64,000 bases of DNA. Origin: Odobenus rosmarus divergens (taxonomy: Eukaryota; Chordata; Mammalia; Carnivora; Odobenidae). Below are positions 12,180 to 23,879 of the stretch, one piece after another. Below the pieces are notes generated by a model. That model was not told where the DNA came from. It made no database searches and was given only the letters and a program-made list of their open reading frames with translations. Every line of letters begins with the position of its first letter. Within the stretch, counting starts at the first letter, position 1. The stretch is from contig NW_004451861.1 in NCBI RefSeq assembly GCF_000321225.1, forward strand, positions 28,950-92,949, given 5' to 3'. The position numbers and the translations under genes were made by a program.

Positions 12180-13833
12180 GGACCTCACTGATATTTATAG
12201 AACCCTCCATGTGATGACATCAGAATACACATTCTTTCCAAGTACCAGTGGAACATATACCAAAATACATCATATCCTGAGCCACAAAAGAGAGCTCAAA
12301 ACATTTTAAGAACTGAAATCATACAGTGTGTTTTCCAACCACAGTGGAATCTAACTAGAAATCAAACATGGAAAGATAACATGAAAATCTCTAAACACTT
12401 GAAAACTAAACAACACTACAAAATGATCCGAAGAGTCTGTCTCAAAGGAAATAAAAAGTTACATTGGCCTTAATAAAAATAGAAATAATACCACATATGG
12501 AAATTTGTCCCCACGAAGATTATATGATTTTCTATGTAGAAAATCCCAAGGGAAAAACAAATCGATAATCAATCAATTAATCAATCTCCCAGAACTAGCA
12601 AGTGTGTTTAGCAAGGACATAGGATACAAGATAAACTTACAACAATTAATTGTATTTCTATATACTAACAATGAACATGTAGACACTGATTAAAAATATA
12701 ATACCATTTTACAATTGCTTTAAAAAATGAATTACTTAGGTGTAAATTTAACGAAACATGTATAGGACTTGTATGTAGAAAATATACACAATGCTGATGA
12801 AAGAAATCAGAGATCTACTTCTTTGAGAGACACACTGTGTGCATGGATTGAATACTCAACATCATGCTGATGTCGATTATCCCCAAATTTATATACAGTG
12901 TTAAGATAATTCCTATCAAAATCCCAGCAAGAATTTTTGTAGATATAGGCACGGTTATCCTAAGATGTATATGGAAAGGGAAGGAAACGGAATAGATAAA
13001 ACAATTTTGAAAAAGAAGAATAAAGTGGGAGGAAGTAGCTGACCCTAATTTTAAGATGTATTATGTAGCTCCAGGAATCATGATTGTGTGGTATGGGTGG
13101 AAGAGTACATTACAGATCAGTGGAACAGAATAAAGAACCCAGAAGTAGGCCCACACGAATATGCCCAATTAAGGTTTGACAAGAGTGCAAACCACTTTAA
13201 TGGAGGAGGAAATGTAGGCTTAATGGTGCTGGAGCACTGGAACATCCACAGGCAAAACTCTGAACCCCAACCTAAGTCTCAAAGCTTCTAAAAAATTAAC
13301 CCAAGGTGGATCACGGACCTAGTGTAAAATATAAAGCTATAAAACTTTTTGAAGAAAACAGAGGAGAAACACTTCAGGATCTAGAGCTAGGCAAAGCACA
13401 ACAAAAACACAATCCCTGAAACAAAAGCACAATCCCCGGAAAGAAAATAATTAATAAACTGGACTGCATAAAATTAAAAATTCCTTCTTCGCTGAAGACC
13501 CTGTTGAGAAAAAAGAAAAGCCACAGAGTGGGAGAAAATCTTTGCAAACCACATACCTGACAAAGAACTAGTATGTAGAATATACAAAGAGCCCTCAAAA
13601 CTCAACAGTAGAACAATCAATGATCCAATGAAAGAATGTGCAAATGACAGGAAAGGATATTTCACAGAAGAGGATATACAGATGGCAAATAAGCATATAA
13701 AAAGATACTCAACATCATCAGTCATTAGTGCAAGGCAAAACAAAACCACAAGGAGATACCAGTAAATACCTACTAGAAGAGCTAAACTAAAAACTACTGA
13801 GAACACAAGATGCTGGCAAGGATTCAGAGTAAT

Positions 13834-14025
13834 GGGGCGCCTGGGGGGCTCAGTCGGTTAAGCGTCTGCCATCGGCTCAGGTCATGATCCTGGAGTCCCA
13901 GGATCGAGCTCCACATCTAGCTCCCTGCTCAGCGGGGAGTCTGCTTCTCCCTCTCCCTCTGCATCTCCCCCTGCTCCTTCTCTCTCTCTCTCAAATGAAT
14001 AAATAAAATCTTAAAAAAAAAAAAA
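13834..14025 (+). mobile_element. SINEC copy, sense, inside L1
   Basis: The head is GGGGCGCCTGGGGGGCTCAG and the tail 'aaataaaatctt' plus 12 A. The flanks 'ggattcagagtaa' and 'ggatgtagagtaa' are an 11-of-13 target-site duplication. Confidence 0.93.
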
Positions 14026-14129
14026 GGATGTAGAGTAACTTCATCGCTCATCAAACTACTGATTGAAATCTCATATGGGACAGTCTTTCTGGGAAAGAGT
14101 TTGGCAGTATCTTAAAAAAGTAAACATGC

Positions 14130-14348
14130 TGCGATGCCTGGGTGGCTTAGTTGGTTAAGCATCTGACTCTTGATTTCAGTTCAGGTCATGATCTCAGGGT
14201 CCTGGTATATATCCCTGCATCGTGCTCTGTGCTCAGAGCAGAATCTGCTTGAGATTCTCTCTCTCTCCCTCTGCCCCTTACCCCTCCCCCTGCTTGTGCT
14301 CTCTCGCTCTCTCTAAATAAATAAATAAATAAGATCTTAAAAAAAAAT
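14130..14348 (+). mobile_element. SINEC copy, older subtype, sense, inside L1
   Basis: The head 'gatgcctgggtggcttagtt' is followed by an older 'catctgactcttgatttcag' box. The tail is (AAAT)n then 'gatcttaaaaa'. An exact duplication 'taaacatgc' flanks it (14121-14129 and 14349-14357). Confidence 0.92.
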
Positions 14349-14985
14349 TAAACATGCAATGACTACAACCCAGTGATCATACTCCTGGGTCTTCATCCCA
14401 AAGAAATAAAGACTTATGTTCACACAAAATCCTGTATGTGAAAGATGGAAGCACTAATAACGTTTATTAATAACAGCCCCAAACTGGAAACAGTCCAGAT
14501 GTCCTTCAATGGTTGAAGGGCTACATAAGCTGTGTACCATGGAAGATTATTCAGCAACAACAGAAAAAGAACCCACTAGCACACAGAACAGCTTGGATGA
14601 ATCTCCAGGAAGTTAAGCTGACTGAAAAAGCAAATCCCCAAAGGTTACATATTGTCTGCTTCCATTTCTATGACATTGGTGACATGATGAAAGTATGGAG
14701 ATGGAGAACAGATGAATGGGTTCCAGGTGTTAAGGAGAGGTCAGAGTGGGAAAGATGGTTAGTGTGGTTATAATGCGCACCATCAGGGATCCTTGGAGAA
14801 ATGGAAATGTTCCATATCTTGACTGTATCAATGTCAGTATCTTAGCTGCGATATTGTAGGATAGTTTTGCAAGATATTATGGGGTGAAACTGGGTAAAGC
14901 TCACAAGGGAGACTTGTCTTATTTCTTATAACTGCATGGGAATCTACAAAGCTCAAGATAAAATGTTTAATTAGAAAAGTGAATT

Positions 14986-17379
14986 TGAAGCAAAAATGGC
15001 AACGTTAGTATTTATAAAAATAGTACATGAGTGCTTATTACATAATTTTCTGTATTTTTTTATGTTGGAAGTTCCTTTATTTGAAAAAACAAAAAGTGCG
15101 TTGAGACTCAGTCACAGGTCACCCGTACTCAAGGCTGCTGTCAGTTAGAATTATAGGAATTGCTCTTTCTCCATGACTCTGTGGGGATAGAATCAGAATG
15201 GGAGCATCTCACGTCTAGCACAGTCTATCCATCTTTCTATATACCTCCTCTCATACCGCTGCATTGAGTCCAGTGCCTTGAATACAACTGTTATTCTTAC
15301 TGGTACTGTTAATATGATACATTTACCTGGGTTCTAGGGTTCTCTATCAAAAGGAAAGAAAAAAAAAAACCCACACAGTTTGAGCCTTCATTCCGTAAAG
15401 AAAACAAAACAAAACAGGCCAAAACAAACACAATAGAAGTATAGAAATTAAAGGAAATCATAGGTATTCCAAAGTACTCACAGTGTGCTTTTTTTTTAAA
15501 GCAGTTTCTTTACCCAAGAGGACAAAACACGGTTTGTGGAGTGGAAATTCTGTTTTTGTTCCTTTGAGGCTGGCTTCTCTCTCTTTGTATCATTCTGAAT
15601 GCCTTCGGCATCAAGTAGCAGATGCTGAACTTAACCAGCTTAAACGGTGAGACCCTGTCTTGGTTCGCAGGCCTGGAGAGTCGGTATGGTGTGGTCAAGG
15701 TGGCTGAATCTATAGGCGTAGTCCCAGTTCCCCAGGCTCTGCCACCCTTGTGGGCTAACATTGAGAAGTTCTGGGCCTCATATCCTCGGTGACCGCCTGG
15801 AGAAAGAAGGAAAAGACCTTGTTTTCTCCTCAGAGTGAGGAGACTTCAGGAAAGCTCTCTTTTTACCTGGGCTGCTCGCTGGGCATTGCCAAACCAGCTG
15901 CTGACAGTAAGGTTGGGATTCTGAAAATGGAGGCTATCTCCCTATCAACCCTCACTCAGCTGCCATTTATTTATGCCTTTCTCTTTCTGCAAATTTATTC
16001 GGTTTTAGTTCTATTAATGGGGTGGTACCAGGAGTTTAAAATTCTGGACTGATTTGAATTTAAGAGAAGAGAGGAACTTTCTTCTACATGTTTTCTGCTC
16101 ATGATGATATAGGCTAAAAGGCTAGGGCCAGATGGGGCATGTTACCCACTAAACATCACAAGGAGGGATCCCTAAGCTTGGGGAGAGAGGACAGGTGGCG
16201 TTCTGCTTCCAAGTGGATAAAAAGCCAGAGAATGCCTGGCAGGTGACAAGAAGCTAGGGGCCTGTCACTCTGTGGCAGTCCCTTAGTGGCTTGGGTGAAG
16301 TTGATGAGTTTCCCTAAGAGCAGACTTTCCCTAAGAGGCCAGAAAGACTCCACAAAGATCCTCGGGGACAAGCCCAGATACAGTAGTGCATATCTGGTAT
16401 GTGTTTTTAAAAGCACAAAGGTTAAAGGTACGTCCAGGGAGAACAGGAAACCAGCCAGGAAGACAGCTGGGAGCATGATGCGTTCCTGTTTTAAGATTTA
16501 AAGGGACTGGTTAGGGTCCTGCATCTTGAAGCAACAAGATATTCAAGGTCTGTGTGTCTGCTAATGGACAGCCTAGTTCCACGTGGTCTCCTTGGATTTG
16601 CAGGATCAATGTTAGTTTAAAGCTCCACTGCATTTCACTAAATGAGGCCCTTTTTGTAATTAAGGAAAAAACAGCTACATAATTCAAAATGAACTTGGGA
16701 ACTCGGATTAAAAGCAGATAACAGAGAGAGAACCCAGCGAAGGCTAGTGACAATATTATTAAAAGTCTGCCTCTAATATTAAGAGATTATTTTCTCTAAT
16801 TATCTCTTTCATGTATTTGGAATAGCTTGAGATATTTATGGGATTGGCCTGGTAAAGATTTAGTGGTGATATAAAGTACTGTGAGCTCTGGAAATTTAAA
16901 AAAGAGAGAGAAATGGAATTGGGGCATAGAAAAAAATCATTTTTTTTTTTCTCTCTTCTCCTCTCCAAAAATTTCTAGGAGAACACATGAGAAACTATTA
17001 ATAGTGCCCGTTTCTGAGGAATGGGGCTGGAGGTTGGGCAGGTAGGGAAAGGAAATTTTTTCACTACCACTCTGTGAGGTAGGCATTTTTTCATTCACTA
17101 TGAGCTTAAATGACTATTGCAATTTGTAGAAATTAAGTAAAATAGAAAGAAGGGAAAAGCGTTTATTAAGTGTATTCTGAGTTTACGGAGAAAGTTAAGA
17201 CTGGATTTTTCAATTCTCAGTTCTGTTATGATCCTGTTATTGTCTTCCCTGTGAAGAATTCATGTTTGAATTATCCTGGGCAGCCTCATTCAGGAGAGGA
17301 GGATTGTAGGCAACTGATTTAAATAACAATAAAGAACTAAGATTCTAGACTGTACCCTGTGTAAAGATGCTTCATGTAC
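14986..17379. other. Intergenic, no gene recognised
   Basis: 2.4 kb without a named repeat or exon. Short ORFs at 15510 (-), 15789 (+), 16156 (-) and 16511 (-) have no familiar domain and no shared splice structure. An A/C-rich patch lies at 15359-15435. Confidence 0.4.
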
Positions 17380-17399
17380 TAAATATCACCATAAGAGAC

Positions 17400-17810
17400 A
17401 CTTTTTAAAAATTTTTTTTATTGTTACGTTAATCACCATACATTACATCATTAGATTTGATGTAGTGTTCCATGATTCATTGTTTGTGCATAACACCCAG
17501 TGCTCCACGCAGAATGTGCCCTCTTTAATACCCATCACCAGGCTCCCATGCCCCCACCCCCCTCCCCTCTAGAACCCTCAGTTTGTCTTTCAGACTAAGG
17601 GAGAATGAATGCTGGATATGATTTGGGGGAAGGGCAGGGGATGAGAGAGAGAGAGGCGTGAGAGAGCGCACAAGCAGGGGGAGGGGCAGAGGGAGAAGCA
17701 GACTCCCTGCTGAGCAGGGAGCCTGATGAGGGGTTAGGTCCCAGGACCCCAGGATCCCATGACCGGAGCCCAAGGCAGATGCTCAACTGACTGAGCCACC
17801 CAGGCACCCC
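17400..17810 (-). mobile_element. Chimeric retro-insert: SINEC + 48-nt segment + L1 3' end
   Basis: Read on the minus strand, this insert starts with an intact SINE 5' head (at 17810) that stops in its CT-rich part near 17643. A 48-nt non-repeat segment follows (17642-17595), and then a carnivore L1 3' end (17594-17400) finishing in an A-rich tail. A perfect 13-bp duplication 'caccataagagac' flanks the whole block (17387-17399 and 17811-17823), which argues for a single insertion event. Complete SINE 5' end, missing SINE 3' end, complete L1 3' end and missing L1 5' end are what template switching during L1 reverse transcription would give. Separate insertions plus deletions remain possible. 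Confidence 0.75.
17595..17642 (+). repeat. 48-nt direct repeat, copy 1
   Basis: It starts 'ctaagggagaatgaatgctg' and differs from the copy at 19051-19098 at one of 48 positions (G instead of T at position 35). It is joined without a gap to the L1 end on one side and the SINE on the other. Confidence 0.95.
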
Positions 17811-18045
17811 CACCATAAGAGACTCTTAACTGTAGGAAACAAACGGAGGGTTGCTGGAGGGGAGGTAGGTGGGGGGGATGGTGTAACTGGGGGATGGGCA
17901 TTAAGGAGGGCCCATGATGTAATGAGCACTGTTACATGCAACCGATGAATCCCTGAACTCTACCTCTAATATAATAATGCACTGTATGTTAATTGGATTT
18001 AAATAGAATAAAATTAAAAATAATTAAATTAATAAATATCACCAT

Positions 18046-18298
18046 GAAGTCTCCGCTAAGCCTTAGCTGTGCTATTGTCATAAATACCCCAGGAAATGCC
18101 TGAAGATCAGACACAGTTCATTAGGAAATATAACAAGAGTTGTAACTGAATGCAAGTGACAGATTTTAATTCAAGTTAGCCCAACAATGCAGAAAAGTCC
18201 ACCCTTGATTCTGTTTGGGGTGGGGGAGGGGGAAGAATGTCATAATCAAGGCACAATTTCAAGGAAAAAATGACTCAATGGGTTACAGAGTAAATGTC
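18046..18298. other. Intergenic, unassigned
   Basis: No repeat or exon is recognised. It holds a G-rich patch (18217-18235). Confidence 0.4.
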
Positions 18299-18495
18299 TT
18301 TTTTTTTTTTTTTAAGATTTTATTTATTTATTTGCGAGAGAGAGAGCACAAGTGGGCGGGGAGGATCAGAGGGAAGAGGTAGAGGCAGACTCCCTGCTGA
18401 GCAGGGAGCCCGATATGGGGCTCGATCCTGGGACTCCAGGATCATGACCTGAGCCAAAGTCAGATGCTTAACTGGCTGAGCCACCCAGGCGCCCC
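18299..18495 (-). mobile_element. SINEC copy, antisense
   Basis: The T tract and 'aagattttatttatttattt' lead to the reversed head ending 'gagccacccaggcgcccc'. A 9-bp duplication 'agtaaatgt' lies on both sides (18289-18297 and 18499-18507). Confidence 0.95.
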
Positions 18496-18507
18496 TGAAG
18501 TAAATGT

Positions 18508-19050
18508 GTTTAATATTTCACATGGGCACACATTATTCTGCTACCCATCTCAAAGAGTTAAACAAAATCCCATGTTATTTCACAAGGATTTGCAGGGGAT
18601 CTGGCTTGCTCCTCACACTTCCAAAACATCAGAGCTAACCTGGAATTTGTAACAACTCTTTGGTCTTCAAAAATATAAACTCAACTTAGATTCCCCAAAG
18701 CAGAAACTCCAAGCAAGCAAAAATATTATGACAAGTGATAACCTTAAGCCAATGTATTTGTAATGCTGCTTACTTTTTTGATGCTAGTATTTTGGTAACG
18801 GTTCCTAAGGTAAATTGTTTTATCCATTTTTTTCCCTTTATAACCTCTCCTGACCTGTAGCTTTCAAATCTGCATTACTGGAGGTTGAAGAGCTAACCAG
18901 GAACCTTTGGGCCACCAAGGTCCTTCCAAACCTACACACACAAAACTTTGTTATGTCTCTCCTTTCCTTCTGTTTCTTCTTTCCTTTCCTTACTTTGCCC
19001 TTATGCTACTGCCCCATCCTAGCTTATATTATCTTTTCCTTTCTTTCCTT
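18508..19050. other. Intergenic, unassigned
   Basis: No recognised repeat or exon. The end (18960-19050) is CT-rich. Confidence 0.4.
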
Positions 19051-19098
19051 CTAAGGGAGAATGAATGCTGGATATGATTTGGGGTAAGGGCAGGGGAT
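19051..19098 (+). repeat. 48-nt direct repeat, copy 2 (possible source)
   Basis: It is the same 48 bases as 17595-17642 with one difference. Here it sits in sequence without obvious repeats or junction features, so this is the more likely ancestral location. That is an inference. Confidence 0.95.
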
Positions 19099-19624
19099 AG
19101 GGTATCTATTGAATACTCAAGATATTTGCTTGCTACCAACAGGTTTTCACTTAAGGTTTTGACTTTAAAAGATCTACCCCGCCTATAAAAGCGTATGCTC
19201 GAAGAATATGTAAAAAAGAAATCTATCTACCTATCTATCTATCTAACATCTATCTATCTATATGTATCTATCTATATATATATAAGCTTCTGATGAACAA
19301 TAGGGCTCTAATAATTTAGGAAGTATGACGGTTTCTTTTCCCCCAAGGCTCTTGAGTGTGATTTACCTGATCTAGAGTCTTATGAAATTCAACAGTGTGA
19401 CTCTTGAAATAACTAGAGAAGGTGTTTTGTTTCTCTGTATGATTTTTAATACTTGCTTAAGCTGGGACTAAGAGCCTGAATTAGTAAGAAACTGTTTAAA
19501 ATGGTTTATTTCAGAATAATGTGTACTCCTTGAAGCCAGGAAGCCAAGGAATCTGTTTTGCTTGGGGCTGAGTAAACAGACAACAGGGAAAAAAAAAAAA
19601 AAAGCGTAGGAAAAGACCTAAACC
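19099..19624. other. Intergenic with a CTAT microsatellite
   Basis: Apart from the (CTAT)n tract at 19210-19283 and an A run (19590-19603), nothing is recognised. Confidence 0.45.
19210..19283. repeat. (CTAT)n imperfect microsatellite
   Basis: CTAT/CTAC units are interrupted by 'aaca' and 'atgt' and pass into a (TA)n end. Such a tract is expected to vary in length between individuals. Confidence 0.95.
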
Positions 19625-19872
19625 AGTTTCTCAACCTTGGCAGTGATGACATTTGGGGCTGGGGAATTTTTTGAGGTGGTGGAGGGGGATGTAATATGGG
19701 ATGTTTAGCAGCATCGCTGGCCTCCACCCAGTAGATGCTGGTAGCGCCCTCTCCTCCCTCAAGCCGTGACAACCAAAAATGTCTCCAAATATTGCCCAAT
19801 GTCTCCTGGGTGGTGGTACGGGGTGCGGGGTGGGGGGAGCGGGTACACAATCGCTCTCCATTGAGAACCACT
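19625..19872 (-). mobile_element. MER5A-type hAT element, antisense
   Basis: It begins 'gtttctcaaccttggcagtg' and ends 'tctccattgagaaccacta'. Inside are 'gggatgtttagcagcatcgc' and 'gacaaccaaaaatgtctcc', the MER5A pattern. The terminal inverted repeats (ttctcaacc / ttgagaacc) are recognisable. The two minus-strand ORFs here (from 19871 and 19861) are repeat-derived. Confidence 0.88.
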
Positions 19873-21019
19873 AACCTAAATAGAGTAGTGTAACTGTTTT
19901 ATGGACAGTCTCCGGGAGTTATTTCAGAAACTTGAAAAAATTAAAAACTGTAGCAGGGTAAAATTGTACACGCCTCTTCATTTTCCTTGGTCATTTGCCT
20001 AAGATGGTGTGTCACTGCCTCTCCCAGGGGACATTGGCCTGCTCCAGGAATGGGCTTTGATGACCTAACAGGTCTTTTCCTGTCTCAGGATTCTGGCTAA
20101 TGACAGCATAATCGATGTGCTGATGCTGAAAACATGCTGAGAAAACAATGGGAACAGGGTCAAATTCTCCTGAAGAAATTTTTTTTTTTTTTTTAGTAGC
20201 CTGGGCCAAATACAACATTGCAGTGTACATTTTTCATAAGGCAGAAAACGTTAGAGATTCAAGGCAAAGTAAAAAGTCAGCCTTTTTAGTGTAGTGAGGT
20301 CCGGCATATATTTGTATACAGATGGCGCTAAGATGTAGTCGCAAAAGGAGAAATCTTGAAATATGTAACCAGGTGGCTTAAAAATCACAGCCAAATCTAG
20401 ATATTCTGTTTGGCAGTAAGACACCTTCTTTCCTTTTTGGGAGAGATATCACACTCTGCCTCCTAGATTCTGCTGAATTATGAAATGCAGAAATTGAGAC
20501 GCGGGGACCAAAAAACCAGTTTTTCCCTGTCTTCTTTTCTTCTTTTTTTCCATGATGGTGTTCACAGATAGAAGAAAAGTTGACTCATCACATCTGGATT
20601 GTAAAATCAAGCACGGGGCATGGATGTGTTAGTACAAGCACTGAGTACCACTAATGTGCAATTGAACATTGAAAGTCAAGCATCTGCCTTAGCCAGCCCC
20701 GGGAAGAAGGCAGCGTGGATTTTGCTATCTTCTCCGTAGCTTGCAGAACTTTTCCTATTGTATGAACCCCGGACAGGTCTTTAGTTGTAAAAGCAAAACA
20801 TTATTCCATGAACTGCTTTCTGGTGGGTGGCTGGACAACCGGCTCAACCAGCCCCAGGTAACTTGAAGCTCCTGAAAACGTCTTCTGCTAGGAGAGGTAT
20901 GAGGGGGTCAGACAAGTGACTGGCTCATTGATAGGAATTTCACTTTATGGAAAGACACCCCTATTCATGTTTCCTAAATCTCATCAGTAGAATTTATCAT
21001 TAAAAGTCTGACCTTCCGG
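19873..21019. other. Intergenic, no gene recognised
   Basis: No exon or named repeat. A T run (20178-20194) is present. Confidence 0.4.
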
Positions 21020-21310
21020 CATCCTACACCATGAACGGACCAAATTCCTGATGCTCTGTCCGCCTCCTGGATTTTCCCACTTCTAGCCTTAGTCCTGGTT
21101 GTTTCCCTTGTCTGGGATGGTCCTTCATCCCAGGGCTGAGTGCCCTCCAAAGCCTGCCCATCTCAACTGCCACCTATGTCCTCCGTGAACGCTCTTGTCC
21201 CTTATCCTTTGAGACCAAGGAAATCACGCCTTCCTTTGAGCTGCCTTAGCACATTATCTCACCACGCCTGTGATGCTTCACTTTCTGTCTCATTTTGAGA
21301 TCATTTACAT
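21020..21310 (+). repeat. L2 LINE fragment, sense
   Basis: 'tctcaactgccacctatgtc', 'aaatcacgccttcctttgag' and 'gccttagcacattatctcac' follow the L2 3' coding-end pattern, without an open frame. Confidence 0.6.
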
Positions 21311-22934
21311 TTCTTTTCCTATTATACAGAAAACCCTTCCAGTGAAGGATCTGTCTCTGGTTCCTTGCTCTATTTCTCCTACCATGTGGCTGAGGGCACG
21401 GCTTTCAGTATACAACACGTTAAATATATGGCCCTGTAGGTACCACATCCATGTCTGATATTTGTTCTACCCTAGGTAATTAGGCCTTGAGGTCAAGAGA
21501 ATGGAGTTAAGCTCCTCTCCAGCCCCATCAGGTGAAGAAAGGCAAATAAGAGTTTTAGTTCAACTCCCTGATCTAATGTTGCAATAGTTCCCTTTGCAAA
21601 CATGTGTCAGCATTTTTGCTACCATTCTTTCTACAGATCTGGGATGAACAAACTCCCTAGTAAACAGGGGCTGCATCCTGAAATGGGGCCGGTTACTAAA
21701 GACACAGCCATTCTTTTTGTCTCTGTTGTGTAACACACCAACCTGCTCATTCATATCCAGAAATATAAAAACAATTACGTCACCCAGTCCAACCCCTTTG
21801 CAGGGGTCCCACTGCAGGAGAGACGTTGAAATGACACCATGCGTGACCCTTTGGAAAGACAAGAAAGAATGTTCTAGAAGTGAATTCTTCGGACAAGGAA
21901 GGACGATGTTTAAGAGTTCCTAAATCCACTGGCTTGTTACTTTATATAAATTGATGTTTGGATTAAAGGAACTATTTGAGCTGAATATTTCTTCCCACAG
22001 AATGAGAATTAGATTTCTTTAACTTGGCCTGGCTCAGGGTTTGTCTGTCTTCCTCCTTTTGAAGAACTGAACTCTGGCAAAACAGTTTCACGTTTTCTGC
22101 CAATTTGTGGCCATTGCCTCTTTTGCAGTATTTGAGATTCATATAAAATTTCTTCTGTTTCCAAGATACCATTGGTTGGTGCCATTGGTTGGATCTCAGA
22201 TGCTATTGGGGAAAAGGTAATGGTGTTCTAGAGGGCAGTATATGGCTTTGTCACCATTGGCAATTTGGTTTGGGGAAAGCCAATTAACTTCTCCTCCTCC
22301 CAGTCCCCTATCTGAGAAGTTAAGACCATAAAATTACATATCTTTTAGAATTGTTGCAAGATTTTAATGAGATAATGCAGGTGAATATGCATTGGAATGT
22401 TGTTCAATGTTCTATAAATGCCAATTCCTTTATCACCAGGCTCTCTGGTATCCGAACCGTACATTCATGTCAAATCAACGCTTGGTGTTTACAAACACCT
22501 TCTCCATGTGATGGAGAGGGAAAGTGAGTAAGAGTTGCTGACCTTGCCTTTGGAGGACATTTAATCTAGAAATGAAGAGGAGGAGGCATGTGAGTTTGGC
22601 CATGTTTGCTTTGCGAATCTCACTTTGGTGAGGGTTGGTTTCCTCAACTGAAAATGAAAGTAGTAATACCTACTTTTCAAAAACAAATAAGAGGCTACAC
22701 ATGAAGTATTGAACCAACATGCCTGACACTTCTAGTTGCTCGGTCAATGCTACCTTTCCAAGGGGATAAGAAAAATGCCAAGCTAGTATTCAAGGCTTCA
22801 AATTAGTAAACAAGAACCAAGAACCATTACATCTGGCTGAAAAAATCTGGCCAGGCTTCACATAAGATTGACATCTGGCCTGAGGCCTGGAGGATAAATA
22901 CATTTCTGCATTTGAAGATCATGACAACAGGGGG
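21311..22934. other. Intergenic; probable MIR at about 22240-22430
   Basis: Most is unassigned. 22265-22430 ('cccagtcccctatctgagaa', 'agattttaatgagataatgc', 'ttctataaatgcc') fits a diverged sense MIR. A near-tandem 'accattggttgg' pair is seen at 22169-22193. Confidence 0.45.
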
Positions 22935-23110
22935 TAATATGTGCCCCACGTTGTTCAGAGCACTTTACATGTGCTGCCTCATCGAATACTCGCCAAAACA
23001 TGGTTAGTGTTGTCATCCACTTTGCAAATGAGAAGATTGGGGCACAGGCAGGGGAGGCGGCTAACCAAAGTCCCACACATGGTTGGGGGCAGAGTAGTAA
23101 CTAGACCCAA
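22935..23110 (-). repeat. MIR element, antisense
   Basis: 'cagagcactttacatgtgct', 'ccactttgcaaatgagaaga' and 'cacatggttgggggcagagt' follow MIR in reverse order. Confidence 0.7.
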
Positions 23111-23668
23111 GTGGCCGGGTTCCTGAGGTTGAGCTCATAGCCTTGGCACGGAATAAGATAGGGGGCAGGTGGGAGGTCAGAGGGATGGGGAAGGCAGGGC
23201 ATGGGAAGATGTATATAGGAGCAGAGAGAGTGAATGAAAAACTCAGGGTCTTCCTCTCCTGAGAAGCAGCCGTGTGAAGAGGAGAAAGAGGCAAGGTCAG
23301 GAGGAAAGGGTGTGTGATGAGGAAGTTTCGGGATACAAGGGCCAGAGGACACCGCTGGGCACTGTGGCCACAGAGAGGTCACAGAGAATGACCTGGCTTT
23401 GAGCCCCGCTAATACCTGTTGACTTCGAAGGCAGCAAGAAGGAGGGCTCCAGATTTTGCAAATTCAGGCCAGATTTAAACATAGGGCCTGGGTTTTCTTA
23501 GGAGGCTACCTTGTCTAGGAAACCAAGGTTAGCCGCTTCCTTCTCTGTCCATGAAATGCTGCTGACCTTTGACTTGCACCAGGGACTCATCTGCAAAGCT
23601 TTCATCTGGTGTCACCTCTCATCAGGTCTTAGCAATTATGTGTGCTTTTTTAAAAGGTTAGAGTCGCA
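23111..23668. other. Intergenic, unassigned
   Basis: GA-rich sequence. The minus-strand ORFs at 23061-23482 are not supported by any recognised domain. Confidence 0.4.
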
Positions 23669-23871
23669 TTTTTTTTTTTTTTAAGATTTTATCTATTTAT
23701 TTAACAGAGACAGAGAGAGAGCGTAAGTAGGCAGAGCGGCAGACAGAGGGAGAGGGAGAAGCAGGCTCTCCGCCGAGCAGGGAGCCCAATGCGGGGCTCG
23801 ATCCCAGGACCCTGGGATCATGACCCGAGCCGAAGGCAGTCGTTTAACCAACTGAGCCACCCAGGCACCCC
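23669..23871 (-). mobile_element. SINEC copy, antisense
   Basis: T tract plus 'aagattttatctatttattt' through to 'gagccacccaggcacccc'. An 8-bp duplication 'gagtcgca' flanks it (23661-23668 and 23872-23879). Confidence 0.95.
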
Positions 23872-23879
23872 GAGTCGCA

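Larger units (their letters stand above)
12180..14985 (+). mobile_element. Old L1 LINE, 3' part of ORF2 plus 3' UTR, inactive
   Basis: 'gatatttatagaaccctcca' through 'aagtaccagtggaacatata' marks the endonuclease/RT-adjacent part of L1 ORF2. It continues through 'agatcagtggaacagaataa' (13115), 'cagagtgggagaaaatcttt' (13525) and the 3' UTR ending 'aaagctcaagataaaatgtt' near 14970. Many stops and frameshifts break the frame, so no long ORF survives. Two sense SINEs interrupt it at 13834 and 14130. The minus-strand ORFs at 13374-13806 and the plus-strand ORF at 14513 are derived from this copy. Confidence 0.9.
17380..18045 (+). mobile_element. L1 3' end, sense, interrupted by a chimeric insert
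   Basis: The element body runs from 'aagagactcttaactgtagg' (17816) to the A-rich end near 18030 and reads the L1 3' end ('gggcattaaggagggcccat', 'aatgagcactgttacatgc'). A 13-bp duplication 'taaatatcaccat' brackets it at 17380-17392 and 18033-18045. Its first bases lie left of the insert at 17400-17810, so the insert came later. Confidence 0.85.

Noticed and set aside
12180..14985. Possible functional L1 reverse transcriptase
   Set aside because: L1 ORF2-related text is clear, but the frame is broken many times and split by two SINEs; no ORF exceeds 110 codons on either strand.
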